Of a DNA stretch of 12,469 bases, positions 1 to 7,190 are shown piece after piece. Origin of the DNA: Caldisericota bacterium. GTDB lineage: Bacteria; CG03; B21-G15. A model generated the notes under the pieces. That model saw only the letters and a program-made list of their open reading frames with translations, was not told the origin of the DNA and did no database searches. Positions within the stretch are counted from its first letter, which is position 1. Each line of letters starts with the position of its first letter. Position numbers and translations under genes: made by a program. The stretch spans positions 1-12,469 of the forward strand of contig QMOP01000015.1 of the NCBI GenBank assembly GCA_003650255.1, given 5' to 3'.

Positions 1-339
1 AATGGAAATTGTTCTTAAAAAGATACTTCCATAATATGAAACAAGAGAAGCAAAAAAAAGAAAAATAATTTCAGAGAAAATGAAAACTGCTCCTCTATCA
101 AACCCCTTTTTAATATATTGATCTTTAAAATTTTCAAGGAATAAGAATATAAGTGATAAAAAAATTATATACCACCACATAAGACCTGAATGAAGAAATG
201 GCAAAAATAAAATTATAAGGAGAAAATAAAAAACAAGAACCCTTTTTATCCTGCTAATCTTTTCAATAAGAAAATCTGAAATAATCTGCGCTATAAGAAT
301 ACGAGTAAATATAAAAGAAAATTTCCCTATATTACCCAT
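1..339 (-). CDS. multi-pass membrane protein, partial (cut by left edge)
   Basis: An open frame starts at an ATG at 339 and reads without a stop to base 1, giving 113 residues so far; the 3' end is outside the window. It begins MGNIGKFSFIF and is very hydrophobic. About four membrane segments are visible, near residues 7-25, 33-49, 54-69 and 84-104, separated by short Lys/Arg-containing loops. The start overlaps the end of the upstream response regulator by 8 nt, and AAGGAG lies just before the ATG, so it is probably translated as part of the same operon. The pattern of an early AQIISDF, a mid LHSG and a later LENFKD is loosely like DUF3307-type membrane proteins, but that is a weak guess. 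No function is assigned. It is clearly a gene rather than empty flank because the frame is open, hydrophobic and coupled to its neighbour. Confidence 0.72.
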   Translation of the reverse strand, partial: MGNIGKFSFIFTRILIAQIISDFLIEKISRIKRVLVFYFLLIILFLPFLHSGLMWWYIIFLSLIFLFLENFKDQYIKKGFDRGAVFIFSEIIFLFFASLVSYYGSIFLRTISI

Positions 340-1105
340 TTCTCCTTATGAAAAATTTATTTAAAACTTCCTCTATTTGTTTCTTTGTAAATGGTTTTAA
401 GATAAATGCACTCGGACCTTCAGGTTTTAATGTTTCATAAAGTTCCTTATCCTTCACAAGTCCTGAACTAAATATCACAGGAACATTTTTTAAATCCTGT
501 ATCTTGCGCAATTCCTTTATTGCTTTCCATCCAGACAATTTTGGCATTATTATATCTGTTATTATAAGGTCAGGTAAAAACTTTTTTGCTTTTTCAATCA
601 ATTCCTCTCCATTCTCTGCTTCCTCATACTCATTCTCTGGACCAAGAAGGGTTTTCAACAGAATCCTTATCTCTTCCTCATCATCAGCAATTAAAATCTT
701 CAACCTCTCTTTTCTTTCTAACTTAACCGTTCCCTCCTCTTCCTTCTTCTCAACAAGTTTCTTTCCTGTAATTCTTTCTATCATCTGAACAAATTTTCCC
801 TCTTCTATTGGAAAAGAGAAAAAATAAACATTTTTAATATCAACATTTTTAAATTCAAGTTCCTTTTTCACAAAAATTAATGCTGGCGTATTTATTCCCT
901 GACTTCTTATCCTTTTCAAAACAGGAAATGCGTGATTATTTGGAATTAAATAATCAATAATTATCAAATCAGGTTTAAATCCTTCAATAAATTTCAATGT
1001 CTCAAAAGAGTTCCTTGCTTCCCTGAACTCAACTTCATATTTTCTTAAAAGAATTTTAATTTTAAATCTTCTATCAATATCATTATCTGCTATCAAAATC
1101 TTCAA
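332..1105 (-). CDS. tandem receiver-domain response regulator (REC-REC, no output domain)
   Basis: 257 residues with two CheY-like receiver domains joined by a charged linker (about 115-134). The second domain (about 135-250) is complete: acidic pair DD at 141-142, phospho-acceptor D184 in ITDIIMP, Ser at 213-214 and the conserved Lys in ILKPF (K237). The first domain (1-112) keeps the acidic pocket (D7, D9) and D51 in IIIDYLIP, but the conserved Lys-Pro is replaced by Phe-Pro (F98-P99) and the Thr/Ser switch position is Val or Phe, so it looks degenerate. No DNA-binding or enzymatic output domain follows, so it probably acts by protein-protein contact or as a phosphorelay member. The TTG start is supported by GGAGGA five bases upstream, inside the last codons of the LysM gene. 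The sensor kinase two genes upstream is the natural partner, which is an inference from context. Confidence 0.9.
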   Translation of the reverse strand: MKILIADNDIDRRFKIKILLRKYEVEFREARNSFETLKFIEGFKPDLIIIDYLIPNNHAFPVLKRIRSQGINTPALIFVKKELEFKNVDIKNVYFFSFPIEEGKFVQMIERITGKKLVEKKEEEGTVKLERKERLKILIADDEEEIRILLKTLLGPENEYEEAENGEELIEKAKKFLPDLIITDIIMPKLSGWKAIKELRKIQDLKNVPVIFSSGLVKDKELYETLKPEGPSAFILKPFTKKQIEEVLNKFFIRRNG

Positions 1106-1106
1106 A

Positions 1107-2507
1107 TTATCCTCCGAAAATTTTTTGAAAAAAACCCTTCTTCTTCTTTTTTACCCTTTCTATTTCTCTTGTAAAATAAAATTCCCTTCCACTCCTATCT
1201 ACAACTTTAATCTTTATAAGATGTCTTCCTTCTGGAACAAATATTATTCTTTGAAAATTTCCATTCTTATCAACAATAACCTCAACCCCATCAACCTCAA
1301 CCCTTACACCCTTATCAAGAACCTTTCCTTTAACAGCAATAAACTCCTCTTCTGTTTTTTCTCCTTGTTTTGGTTCAAGAATTATTACTTTTGGTGGTCG
1401 CCTGTCAATTGTAAAGGAATGAATCCTTGAATACTCTCCAATTTCTCCATCACTGTAAACAGGAGCTATTTTTACATAATAAATACCATCTGGAAAATTT
1501 TTAAGTCTTTTCTTTACCACTTCAATACTATCATCAAGTATTACATTTGTAAATGTCTCATCAACACTTATTTTTACTCTGTAATCAACAATCTTTTTGT
1601 TTCTTAATCTCTTGGCTTTTCTTCTTATGCTCTGCCAGTCAATATCTTCCGGCTTAAATCTTCCAATTGATTTTACTTTTGGAATTTTTAATTGTGTGGT
1701 TGGCGGCAAAGTCAACTCCATTTCAAGTTCTTTAAGCTTCTCTTTTGAAATCTCTGGAAGTTTCCACGGTTTCAAAGGAGGAGCATCAAGTTCTATTCTT
1801 GTCGCAAAACCCTCTTTCAACTTCAAAGTTTCTCCTCCTGCTTTAACTTCCAACTCTCCTTTCCAGACATTGACCTCAGTGGACCTGTCATCCTTTATCT
1901 TTGCCTCAAATATTGTCTTCCCTTCTTTTTCTGGCTCAATAACAGCACTTTCTGTAAGAACTCTTGCTTTTGAGGCAAGAATCTCTCCTTTTAAAAGTTT
2001 TATCTCCTGCCTTATTTCCTCTGGACGAAGTATAACAAGTGAGTTTTCTCCAATTCTTAATATTTCTCCTGTTGCAAATCTTACCCTGCATTTTGAATTT
2101 GAAAGTGTTCTTACTGCATCCTCATAAAAGAGTTCCATATTAAGAACTGCATCATACCACTTTGCCTCTCCTCTTCTCCTGTATTTAACAATGTTTTTCT
2201 TTTCAATAAGTTTTGCTGCCCTCATACTCTCCTTAATTTCTTTAACAGGAACAAGAAGTTTCATTCCAGGAAGAATCAAATCAGGGTCCTTTGTTGGAAT
2301 GGTATTATATTTTAATAGTTCTGGCCATCTTGATGGATCCTTAAGATAAATCCTTGCAATTCCATGAAGTGTGTCTCCTGGTATAACCCTTATAACCTGG
2401 AGTTTCCCCACCCCTTCAATATACTTTTCTCCTTCAACTTCTCTTTCCTGAGCAAAAAGATCAAACGACAAATGGCAAATGACAAATAGTAATATTATCT
2501 TTACCAT
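1107..2507 (-). CDS. secreted LysM / FecR-like / Ig-like domain protein
   Basis: From the ATG at 2507 the protein has 466 residues. Residues 1-20 form a signal peptide (MVK, then a hydrophobic core IILLFVICHLSF, then a likely cut after LFA or LFAQ). A LysM module follows at about 36-88 (IPGDTLHGIA, then LILPGMKLLVP), predicted to bind peptidoglycan. Residues 117-239 resemble a FecR-type domain (AVRTLSNSKCRVRFATGE, then GELEV and GFATRI). The region 305-367 looks fibronectin-III-like, ending FPDGIYYVKIAPV, and 371-450 is an Ig-like beta-domain (PPKVIILEP, then VDKNGNF, then LIKIKVVDRSG). The tail is Lys-rich. It is probably periplasmic and wall-associated. An alternative ATG at 2528 would overlap the kinase gene by 11 nt and add MENRELR; 2507 is preferred because it leaves a clean signal peptide and has a weak AGAG upstream. 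The start region is built from heptamer repeats. The exact role is unknown. Confidence 0.85.
   Translation of the reverse strand: MVKIILLFVICHLSFDLFAQEREVEGEKYIEGVGKLQVIRVIPGDTLHGIARIYLKDPSRWPELLKYNTIPTKDPDLILPGMKLLVPVKEIKESMRAAKLIEKKNIVKYRRRGEAKWYDAVLNMELFYEDAVRTLSNSKCRVRFATGEILRIGENSLVILRPEEIRQEIKLLKGEILASKARVLTESAVIEPEKEGKTIFEAKIKDDRSTEVNVWKGELEVKAGGETLKLKEGFATRIELDAPPLKPWKLPEISKEKLKELEMELTLPPTTQLKIPKVKSIGRFKPEDIDWQSIRRKAKRLRNKKIVDYRVKISVDETFTNVILDDSIEVVKKRLKNFPDGIYYVKIAPVYSDGEIGEYSRIHSFTIDRRPPKVIILEPKQGEKTEEEFIAVKGKVLDKGVRVEVDGVEVIVDKNGNFQRIIFVPEGRHLIKIKVVDRSGREFYFTREIERVKKKKKGFFQKIFGG
1110..1115 (-). promoter_or_regulatory. strong ribosome binding site deciding a TTG start
   Basis: GGAGGA on the minus strand lies 4 nt before a TTG at 1105-1103 and is embedded in the two final Gly codons of the LysM gene, whose TAA is at 1109-1107. 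It is the clearest Shine-Dalgarno in the left half. It fixes the start of the tandem receiver protein, whose N-terminus (MKILIAD) is exactly where a receiver domain should begin. Confidence 0.75.
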
Positions 2508-2535
2508 TCGCAATTCTCTATTCTCCATTTGCTTT
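2466..2535. repeat. degenerate heptamer repeat patch over a gene junction
   Basis: On the + strand successive 7-base units can be read without a break. Three close copies (cgacaaa, tggcaaa, tgacaaa) are followed by more diverged units and then by tcgcaat, tctctat, tctccat. The two ends are in opposite orientation: CAAATGG at 2469-2475 is mirrored by CCATTTG at 2525-2531. The patch covers the last codons and TAG of the sensor kinase and the start codon plus most of the signal peptide of the LysM protein. The same 7-base periodicity occurs at 7142-7190 and 8040-8074. The central units are weak, so the outer limits are approximate. Confidence 0.65.
2478..2515 (-). other. possible RNA hairpin enclosing a start codon
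   Basis: In the minus-strand transcript, bases 2515-2501 can pair with 2492-2478 across an 8-nt loop (2500-2493). Counting by eye gives 11 Watson-Crick pairs, 3 G-U pairs and 1 mismatch in 15 positions. The ATG at 2507-2505 lies in the 5' arm. The hairpin begins 3 nt after the kinase stop codon. It is AU-rich and has no U-tract directly after it, so a translational effect is more plausible than termination. It may simply be a by-product of the inverted heptamer units. Confidence 0.4.
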
Positions 2536-4659
2536 TTTGGGAATTGTAAAACTAAATTTACTTCCTTCGCCAAGTTTTGATTCAACCCATATTTTTCCAC
2601 CATGTGCCTCAACAATGTATTTACATATTGTAAGACCTAAACCTGTCCCCTTTTTCCTTCCGACCTGCTGAAACTTATCAAAGATTTTGTCAAGATATTC
2701 TGGTGGAATTCCCTCTCCTGTATCCTCAACCTCTGAAAGGAAATATCCATCTTTTTCAAAAACTCTAACAGTAACCTTTCCTCCAGAAGGAGTAAATTTT
2801 AAAGCATTCCCAACTAAATTCGTATAAACTCTCTCTATTAACTCCTTATCAGCATAAACCTTAAAATCATTTCCCTCACATTCAAATGTAAGTTCTATTC
2901 CTGATTTCATTGCCTGTCCTTTTAATGAATCTACTATTGAAGAAGCAACCTCTTTCAAATCAAACTCAACTGGTTTTATCTCAAACTTTCCCTGCTCCAT
3001 TTTTGCTGTATCAAGTAAATCATTTATCAAATTCAAAAGACGCTCACTTGATTTATCCATTATATCAAGAAAACTCTTCTGCTGCTGGTTTAAAGGTCCT
3101 GCCTGTTCTTCCTTTAAAACTTCCAAAAATCCTCTTATTGAAGTCATTGGTGAACGAAGGTCATGTGTAATTGAATGCAAAAATTCATCTCTCATTCTCT
3201 CTATCTCCTTTTCAAGCGTTATGTCTCTGACAACAACAACATATCCAATCTTCTCGCCATCCCTTGTTCTCACCTCATGTGGAGTTGCAAGGAAATATCT
3301 TGGAACATCCTCTAAGGATAAATCAATCTCCTTCTTTATCTCCTCCTTACCACTTTCTAATTCCTTTAAAAGTTCCTCAAAAACTTTCCTTCCCCTTTCC
3401 TCTTTTATCAGATTCAAAATAAAATCCCCTTCTTTCCCTTCTATTTTAAGTATATCACGAGCAATCCTGTTTGCCAATATAAGATTTCCTTCTTCATCAA
3501 GAAGAATAAGTCCATCTTTTATTGAAAAAACAATTGCATCAAGTTTATCCGCCTGGATATCGTCATACTTTTTAAGTTCTCTCATCATCATATTAAAGGT
3601 CTGTGCCAGATCACTTAACTCATCCTTTGTTTTAAGAATAACTGGCTTTGTAAACTCTCTCCTTGCAACCCTTTTTGCTCCTTCTATTAGTGTAAATATT
3701 GGTTTTGAAAGGGACCTTGCTGTCAAAAATGCAATAATTATTCCAATTATGATAAAAAGAATTATGAAATAAAGTGCCTGCCTTCTTAAAATTTTTGAAA
3801 ATCTTTTTGAATCTTCCTCCATCAAAAAAACAGTTGCAAAGGCATCTGATTTTGGTTGAACAGCAATAACCCCCCATCCAGTAAGTTCTATCGGTGCGTA
3901 TGCTCCTACAAGGGGAGTCCCATTTTCATCTCTGAACTCCTTACTTCCAACACTTCTTCCTTCAAGAAGTTCCCTCACAATTTCAAGATTTGTTGCATCT
4001 TCCTTCTTTATCGCAAGTTCTCTTTTCGGATGAGCAATTATTCTTCCTCTTCCATCAACAATAAAAACATAACCACTTTTTATACTTCCAAACTTCTCAT
4101 TCTCAATTTCTCTCCAGAGTTCATCTAAGCTTGAAACAACAACTATTGAATCTGTATTATTTAAAGTGTAAATAATATCAATAAACGGTGTGTTGTCCTT
4201 AAAATAAACTTCCCCTATTTTTAAAACTCCTGGATTAAGTTTATGTATTTCTTTTAAAAACTTCTCCTTTTCAAAATGAAATCTTTCAGGTATAACTATT
4301 AAAGGATTTTCTCTTCTTAAAAATATTATTGCTCTTATATGTCTTGAAGTAGCATAAATGGAAGCAAGAAATCTTCTCTTTTCACTCAAATTTAATCCCA
4401 TAAAATCTTCTGTCATCACAAGTGATAAACTTTCGATTATATTTTCAAAGTAATTTGAAACTTTTTCAGCATAGTTTAATGCGATACTTGTCTGATATTC
4501 AAGAAGAGTTGTCTTCAAAGCTTCACTTCCAAGCGAAATAAGTTTTCTTGATACCTTTCTGTTTAAATATAATGTTCTTATTCCAACAACAAGAACAGGA
4601 ATTACTACCAGAAGTGTCATAAGGATTATAAATTTCGTGAGTAAACTAACCCTCTTCAT
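2518..4659 (-). CDS. transmembrane sensor histidine kinase (Cache-HAMP-PAS-HisKA-HATPase)
   Basis: 713 residues from the ATG at 4659. TM1 is at about 8-27. An extracytoplasmic sensor region follows at about 30-290, with late motifs GYVFIVDGRGRIIAHP and GWGVIAVQP typical of dCache ligand-binding domains. TM2 is at about 297-315, then HAMP at 316-368 and a PAS domain at about 375-485 (DGLILLDEEGNLILAN). The HisKA phospho-acceptor is H499 in SITHDLRSP. The ATPase domain carries the N box (NLVGNALKFTPSGG), the G1 box (VEDTGEGIP) and the G2 box (GTGLGL), so it looks fully active. It should autophosphorylate on H499 and pass phosphate to a receiver; the tandem receiver protein two genes downstream is the nearest candidate. 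Its start overlaps the end of rsmI by 14 nt. An upstream TTG at 4671 is possible but adds only MLLN. Its last codons and TAG lie in a heptamer repeat patch. The ligand is unknown. Confidence 0.93.
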   Translation of the reverse strand: MKRVSLLTKFIILMTLLVVIPVLVVGIRTLYLNRKVSRKLISLGSEALKTTLLEYQTSIALNYAEKVSNYFENIIESLSLVMTEDFMGLNLSEKRRFLASIYATSRHIRAIIFLRRENPLIVIPERFHFEKEKFLKEIHKLNPGVLKIGEVYFKDNTPFIDIIYTLNNTDSIVVVSSLDELWREIENEKFGSIKSGYVFIVDGRGRIIAHPKRELAIKKEDATNLEIVRELLEGRSVGSKEFRDENGTPLVGAYAPIELTGWGVIAVQPKSDAFATVFLMEEDSKRFSKILRRQALYFIILFIIIGIIIAFLTARSLSKPIFTLIEGAKRVARREFTKPVILKTKDELSDLAQTFNMMMRELKKYDDIQADKLDAIVFSIKDGLILLDEEGNLILANRIARDILKIEGKEGDFILNLIKEERGRKVFEELLKELESGKEEIKKEIDLSLEDVPRYFLATPHEVRTRDGEKIGYVVVVRDITLEKEIERMRDEFLHSITHDLRSPMTSIRGFLEVLKEEQAGPLNQQQKSFLDIMDKSSERLLNLINDLLDTAKMEQGKFEIKPVEFDLKEVASSIVDSLKGQAMKSGIELTFECEGNDFKVYADKELIERVYTNLVGNALKFTPSGGKVTVRVFEKDGYFLSEVEDTGEGIPPEYLDKIFDKFQQVGRKKGTGLGLTICKYIVEAHGGKIWVESKLGEGSKFSFTIPKKANGE

Positions 4660-5329
4660 ATTTAACAACAACTGTAAACTCTCCCATTAATTTTCTTTTT
4701 CCCAAGATTTCTTTAATCTCCTCTATATTTCCCTTTAAATACTCCTCATGAAGCTTTGTCATCTCTCTTCCAATAAATACAGTTAAACTTTTTGAAATTT
4801 CAGACAAAACTTCCAGTGTCCTTTTTATTCTATATGGAGATTCAAAGAATATAACAGGAATCCTTAAAGATAGAAATTTTTTAAGTTTCTCTTTCATTTT
4901 TGACTTTTTTCTCGGAAGAAATCCTATAAATATAAAATCTGAATCCCTGAAACCACTTACTGAAAATGCTGAAATAACACTTGAGGGTCCAGGAACAGGA
5001 ATAACATCCAGATTTTTCTCTCTTAATCCAGAAACAATAATTGCTCCTGGGTCAGAAATACACGGAGTTCCTGCTTCTGTTATAAGTGCAATCTTTCTCC
5101 CTTCTTGAATCTCTTTTATGACAAAATTAACCATTCTTTCTTCCTTTTCCTGATATAAACTCAAAACTTTCTTCTTCACTCCAATAAAATTAAGAATTAT
5201 CTTTGCCTTCCTTGTATCCTCTGAAAGTATTAAATCAGACTCTTTTAATATCCTTTTTGTTCTTTCTGATAAATCCTCTAAATTTCCTATTGGAGTAGCA
5301 ACAACAAACAATACCCCTTTATCTCTCAA
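4646..5329 (-). CDS. rsmI: 16S rRNA (cytidine-1402-2'-O)-methyltransferase RsmI
   Basis: 227 residues of the tetrapyrrole-methylase fold. The family's enzyme uses S-adenosylmethionine to 2'-O-methylate C1402 in the ribosomal P site. Recognisable motifs in order: ATPIGNL at 11-17, EDTR at 37-40, AGTPCISDPG at 86-95, PGPSSVISA at 113-121, FFESPYR at 161-167, TKLHEE near 191-196 and GEF at 216-218. The usual AGTPGISDPG or AGTPLISDPG has Cys in the variable position. The protein stops right after the catalytic fold, about 55-60 residues shorter than the E. coli enzyme (286), so the C-terminal extension is absent. Translation starts at TTG (5329), with AGAGGAAG just upstream and the first residues aligning with the family N-terminus. 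It overlaps the HD-GYP gene by 11 nt and the kinase gene by 14 nt. This housekeeping gene is embedded in a signalling operon. Confidence 0.95.
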   Translation of the reverse strand: MRDKGVLFVVATPIGNLEDLSERTKRILKESDLILSEDTRKAKIILNFIGVKKKVLSLYQEKEERMVNFVIKEIQEGRKIALITEAGTPCISDPGAIIVSGLREKNLDVIPVPGPSSVISAFSVSGFRDSDFIFIGFLPRKKSKMKEKLKKFLSLRIPVIFFESPYRIKRTLEVLSEISKSLTVFIGREMTKLHEEYLKGNIEEIKEILGKRKLMGEFTVVVKYEEG

Positions 5330-6548
5330 CTTCCTCTTTTAATACTTCAAGGAATACATCAACAAGATGTGGGTCAAACTGCCTTCCCTTCTCCTTTTTC
5401 AATTCTTCAATTGCTTTCTCTTTATTCAGCGCCTCCCTGTAAGGTCTTGAACTTGTCATTGAATCGTATGCATCTGCAATTGCTATTATCCTTGCACCTA
5501 TTGGAATCTCTTCTCCTTTTAATCCATCAGGATAACCAAGTCCATCCCATCTTTCATGATGTGACCTTATCATTGGAGATAGATTCTCAAGAAAATCAAT
5601 TGGTTTTATCAATTCTTCTCCTATCTCTGGATGTTCTCTTATTATTTCCCATTCCTTTTTTGTAAGTTGATCTGGCTTTAAAAGAATTGTATCTGGAACT
5701 CCTATCTTTCCTATATCATGAATAAGTGCTGCTCTTCTTACATTTTCTATCTGCTCCTGTGGAAGTCCGAGTTTTCTTGCAATCTCAACTGAATATCTTG
5801 CAACTCTTTCAGAATGTCCCTGATAATATGGATCCCTTGCCTCAAGTGCATGAGCGAGTGCCTTTATTGTTCCTATATACATCTCCCTCATCCTTGAATA
5901 AAGTCTTGTATTCTCAATAATCGCTGCAACCTCATCTGCAACAATTGCAAGAAGTTCAAGGTCTGTCTGATTGAACTCCTGCATCTTCTCTTTATTGTTA
6001 ACATTCAAAACTCCTATAACCCTGTCCCCAACTCTTAAAGGAACTGATATAAAAGATTTTGAATAATACTTAACATTTGCCTTTCTCATAAATCTCGGAT
6101 CCTTCTCAATATCAGCACAGAATATTGGTTCTCCCTCAAGAAAAACCCTTCCAGCAATACCCTCTCCAATTTTAAGTTTTGTTGTCCTTACAATCTCTTC
6201 ATCAAGTCCAACAGAACCATATATTTCAAGAAGGTTTGTTTCAGGATTTAGTAACATTAAAGAACCTATTTCTGTCTTCATAAGTTTTGTAACCTTCTCT
6301 ATTATAATCTGACACAGTTCTCTTATATCAGGAGACACTCTCGTTGTAATTCCTATACTCCTTAAACCTTTAAGAAATGACTGTAAAAATTTTAAATCCT
6401 CATGATACTTCCTCAATTCCCTTTCCTTTTCAAGAAAAGATCTCTCATAATTTCTCCTTTCCCTCAAAATCCTTCTGTGTGAAATATAAAAAACAAATAT
6501 TGCCATTACACTAACAATAAGAGGGAGTATTAAAATACAACCATTCAT
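5319..6548 (-). CDS. membrane-anchored GAF / HD-GYP protein, predicted c-di-GMP phosphodiesterase
   Basis: 409 residues. A single N-terminal membrane anchor (about 4-22) is followed by a charged coiled-coil (25-65), a GAF sensory domain (about 70-215; IGEGIAGRVF, then SVPLRVGDRVIGVLNV) and an HD-GYP domain (about 222-400). The metal-binding and signature residues are present: H245 (GHSERVA), HD at 277-278 (LIHDIGKIG), H306 (EHPEIG), HH at 330-331, WDGLGYPDGLKGEEIP at 334-349 and D359 (ADAYDSM). HD-GYP enzymes of this type hydrolyse the bacterial second messenger c-di-GMP to pGpG or GMP; the complete HHExxDGxGYP motif argues for activity. The start forms an ATGA overlap with the stop codon of the ATPase D subunit, and GAAGG lies seven bases upstream, so translation is probably coupled to the ATPase genes. 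The GAF ligand is unknown. Confidence 0.93.
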   Translation of the reverse strand: MNGCILILPLIVSVMAIFVFYISHRRILRERRNYERSFLEKERELRKYHEDLKFLQSFLKGLRSIGITTRVSPDIRELCQIIIEKVTKLMKTEIGSLMLLNPETNLLEIYGSVGLDEEIVRTTKLKIGEGIAGRVFLEGEPIFCADIEKDPRFMRKANVKYYSKSFISVPLRVGDRVIGVLNVNNKEKMQEFNQTDLELLAIVADEVAAIIENTRLYSRMREMYIGTIKALAHALEARDPYYQGHSERVARYSVEIARKLGLPQEQIENVRRAALIHDIGKIGVPDTILLKPDQLTKKEWEIIREHPEIGEELIKPIDFLENLSPMIRSHHERWDGLGYPDGLKGEEIPIGARIIAIADAYDSMTSSRPYREALNKEKAIEELKKEKGRQFDPHLVDVFLEVLKEEVER

Positions 6549-7132
6549 TTTCTTACCTTCTCCTTAACTCTCATAAGCCTGGTAAGATTTCCCCTTTCCA
6601 TTTCCTCAAGTTTCATATAAATATATTTTATTGTATCCTTTATCTCTGGAATTAAAATATATTCAAGAGCATTGACCCTTCTTCTTGTTGAAGCAAGTTC
6701 CTTTGAGAGAATCTTTAAAATTTTAAGTTTTATTCCAAACTCAATCAGCTTATCTAAAAAACTTTGTGTTTTGTTTTTAAGTAATTCATAAAAAGAATCT
6801 AAACTTTCTCCAAACTCTCCTTTTACTTCTTTAAAAACAGGAATTCTTAAACTGTATAAAATTCCTTTTTCAATCTCTATACTTCTCTCTTTAAAATAAA
6901 AACTCTTAAGAATATTCAAATTCCAACCTTTAAGAATAAAATATGCTTTATAAACTTCATCTCTCAATTTGATAATCTCATCAACAACACCCTTTATTTC
7001 ATCAAGAATATTAAAAAAATTCTTCATTAACTCATCCTGTTTGTCTTTTAAAAGTTTATGACCTCTTACTGCAACAATAAGTCTTCTCTTTAACCTCAAT
7101 AACTCCATTCTCGTCGGATTAACCCTCAACAT
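6545..7132 (-). CDS. atpD: V-type ATP synthase/ATPase subunit D (central shaft)
   Basis: 195 residues, mostly helical and rich in Lys, Glu and Leu. The N-terminus VNPTRMELLRLKRRL followed by RGHKLLKDKQDELM is the signature of V/A-type subunit D, the rotating coiled-coil axle inside the A3B3 hexamer that transmits torque to the membrane ring (the counterpart of F-type gamma). The C-terminal half keeps the expected helical pattern (STRRRVNALEYILIPEIKDTI, broken here as STRRRVNALEYILIP then EIKDTI), near the usual family length of about 200-220. The start ATG at 7132 has AAGGGG five bases upstream, partly overlapping the first unit of the heptamer repeat that fills the 58-nt gap after the B gene. 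The stop codon overlaps the HD-GYP start as ATGA. It is the last ATPase gene in the order C-F-A-B-D. Confidence 0.95.
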   Translation of the reverse strand: MLRVNPTRMELLRLKRRLIVAVRGHKLLKDKQDELMKNFFNILDEIKGVVDEIIKLRDEVYKAYFILKGWNLNILKSFYFKERSIEIEKGILYSLRIPVFKEVKGEFGESLDSFYELLKNKTQSFLDKLIEFGIKLKILKILSKELASTRRRVNALEYILIPEIKDTIKYIYMKLEEMERGNLTRLMRVKEKVRK

Positions 7133-7141
7133 CTTAACCCC

Positions 7142-7190
7142 TTACACTTTACATTTTGCAATTTACAATTTGCATTTTGCATTTTGTCTC
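7142..7190. repeat. heptamer tandem repeat filling the B-D intergenic gap
   Basis: On the + strand seven consecutive 7-base units can be read, for example ttacact, ttgcaat and ttgcatt, with approximate consensus TTRCAWT; the last unit (ttgtctc) is diverged. Two adjacent copies at 7170-7183 are identical. The array ends exactly at the stop codon of the B gene (7191) and reaches into the Shine-Dalgarno of the D gene on the other side. It is the only substantial intergenic spacer in the window and consists almost entirely of this repeat. Confidence 0.85.

Noticed and set aside
1597..2127. 176-residue open frame on the + strand
   Set aside because: It is antisense to the FecR-like part of the LysM gene, Ser/Phe-rich and without domain signals or a Shine-Dalgarno of note.
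2508..2615. Upstream extension of the LysM gene start to 2615
   Set aside because: It would overlap the conserved end of the kinase ATPase domain by nearly 100 nt and would bury the signal peptide after about 36 residues.
3221..3772. 183-residue open frame on the + strand
   Set aside because: It lies wholly opposite the PAS/HAMP part of the histidine kinase, is Ser/Leu/Phe-rich with no recognisable motif, and is explained by the purine-rich coding strand.
3632..3877. 81-residue minus-strand frame inside the kinase
   Set aside because: It is a shifted frame of a gene whose real frame has clear TM2 and HAMP motifs.
4657..4671. TTG at 4671 as the kinase start
   Set aside because: The ATG at 4659 is a better start codon, neither has a clear Shine-Dalgarno, and the extra residues MLLN add nothing to the TM1 topology.
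5319..6548. HD-GYP domain as a degenerate, inactive HD protein
   Set aside because: The HD pair, the outer His residues, the HHExxDGxGYP motif and the late Asp are all present.
7142..7190. CRISPR array or terminator
   Set aside because: Units are 7 bases with no spacers, and there is no GC-rich stem followed by a T-run.
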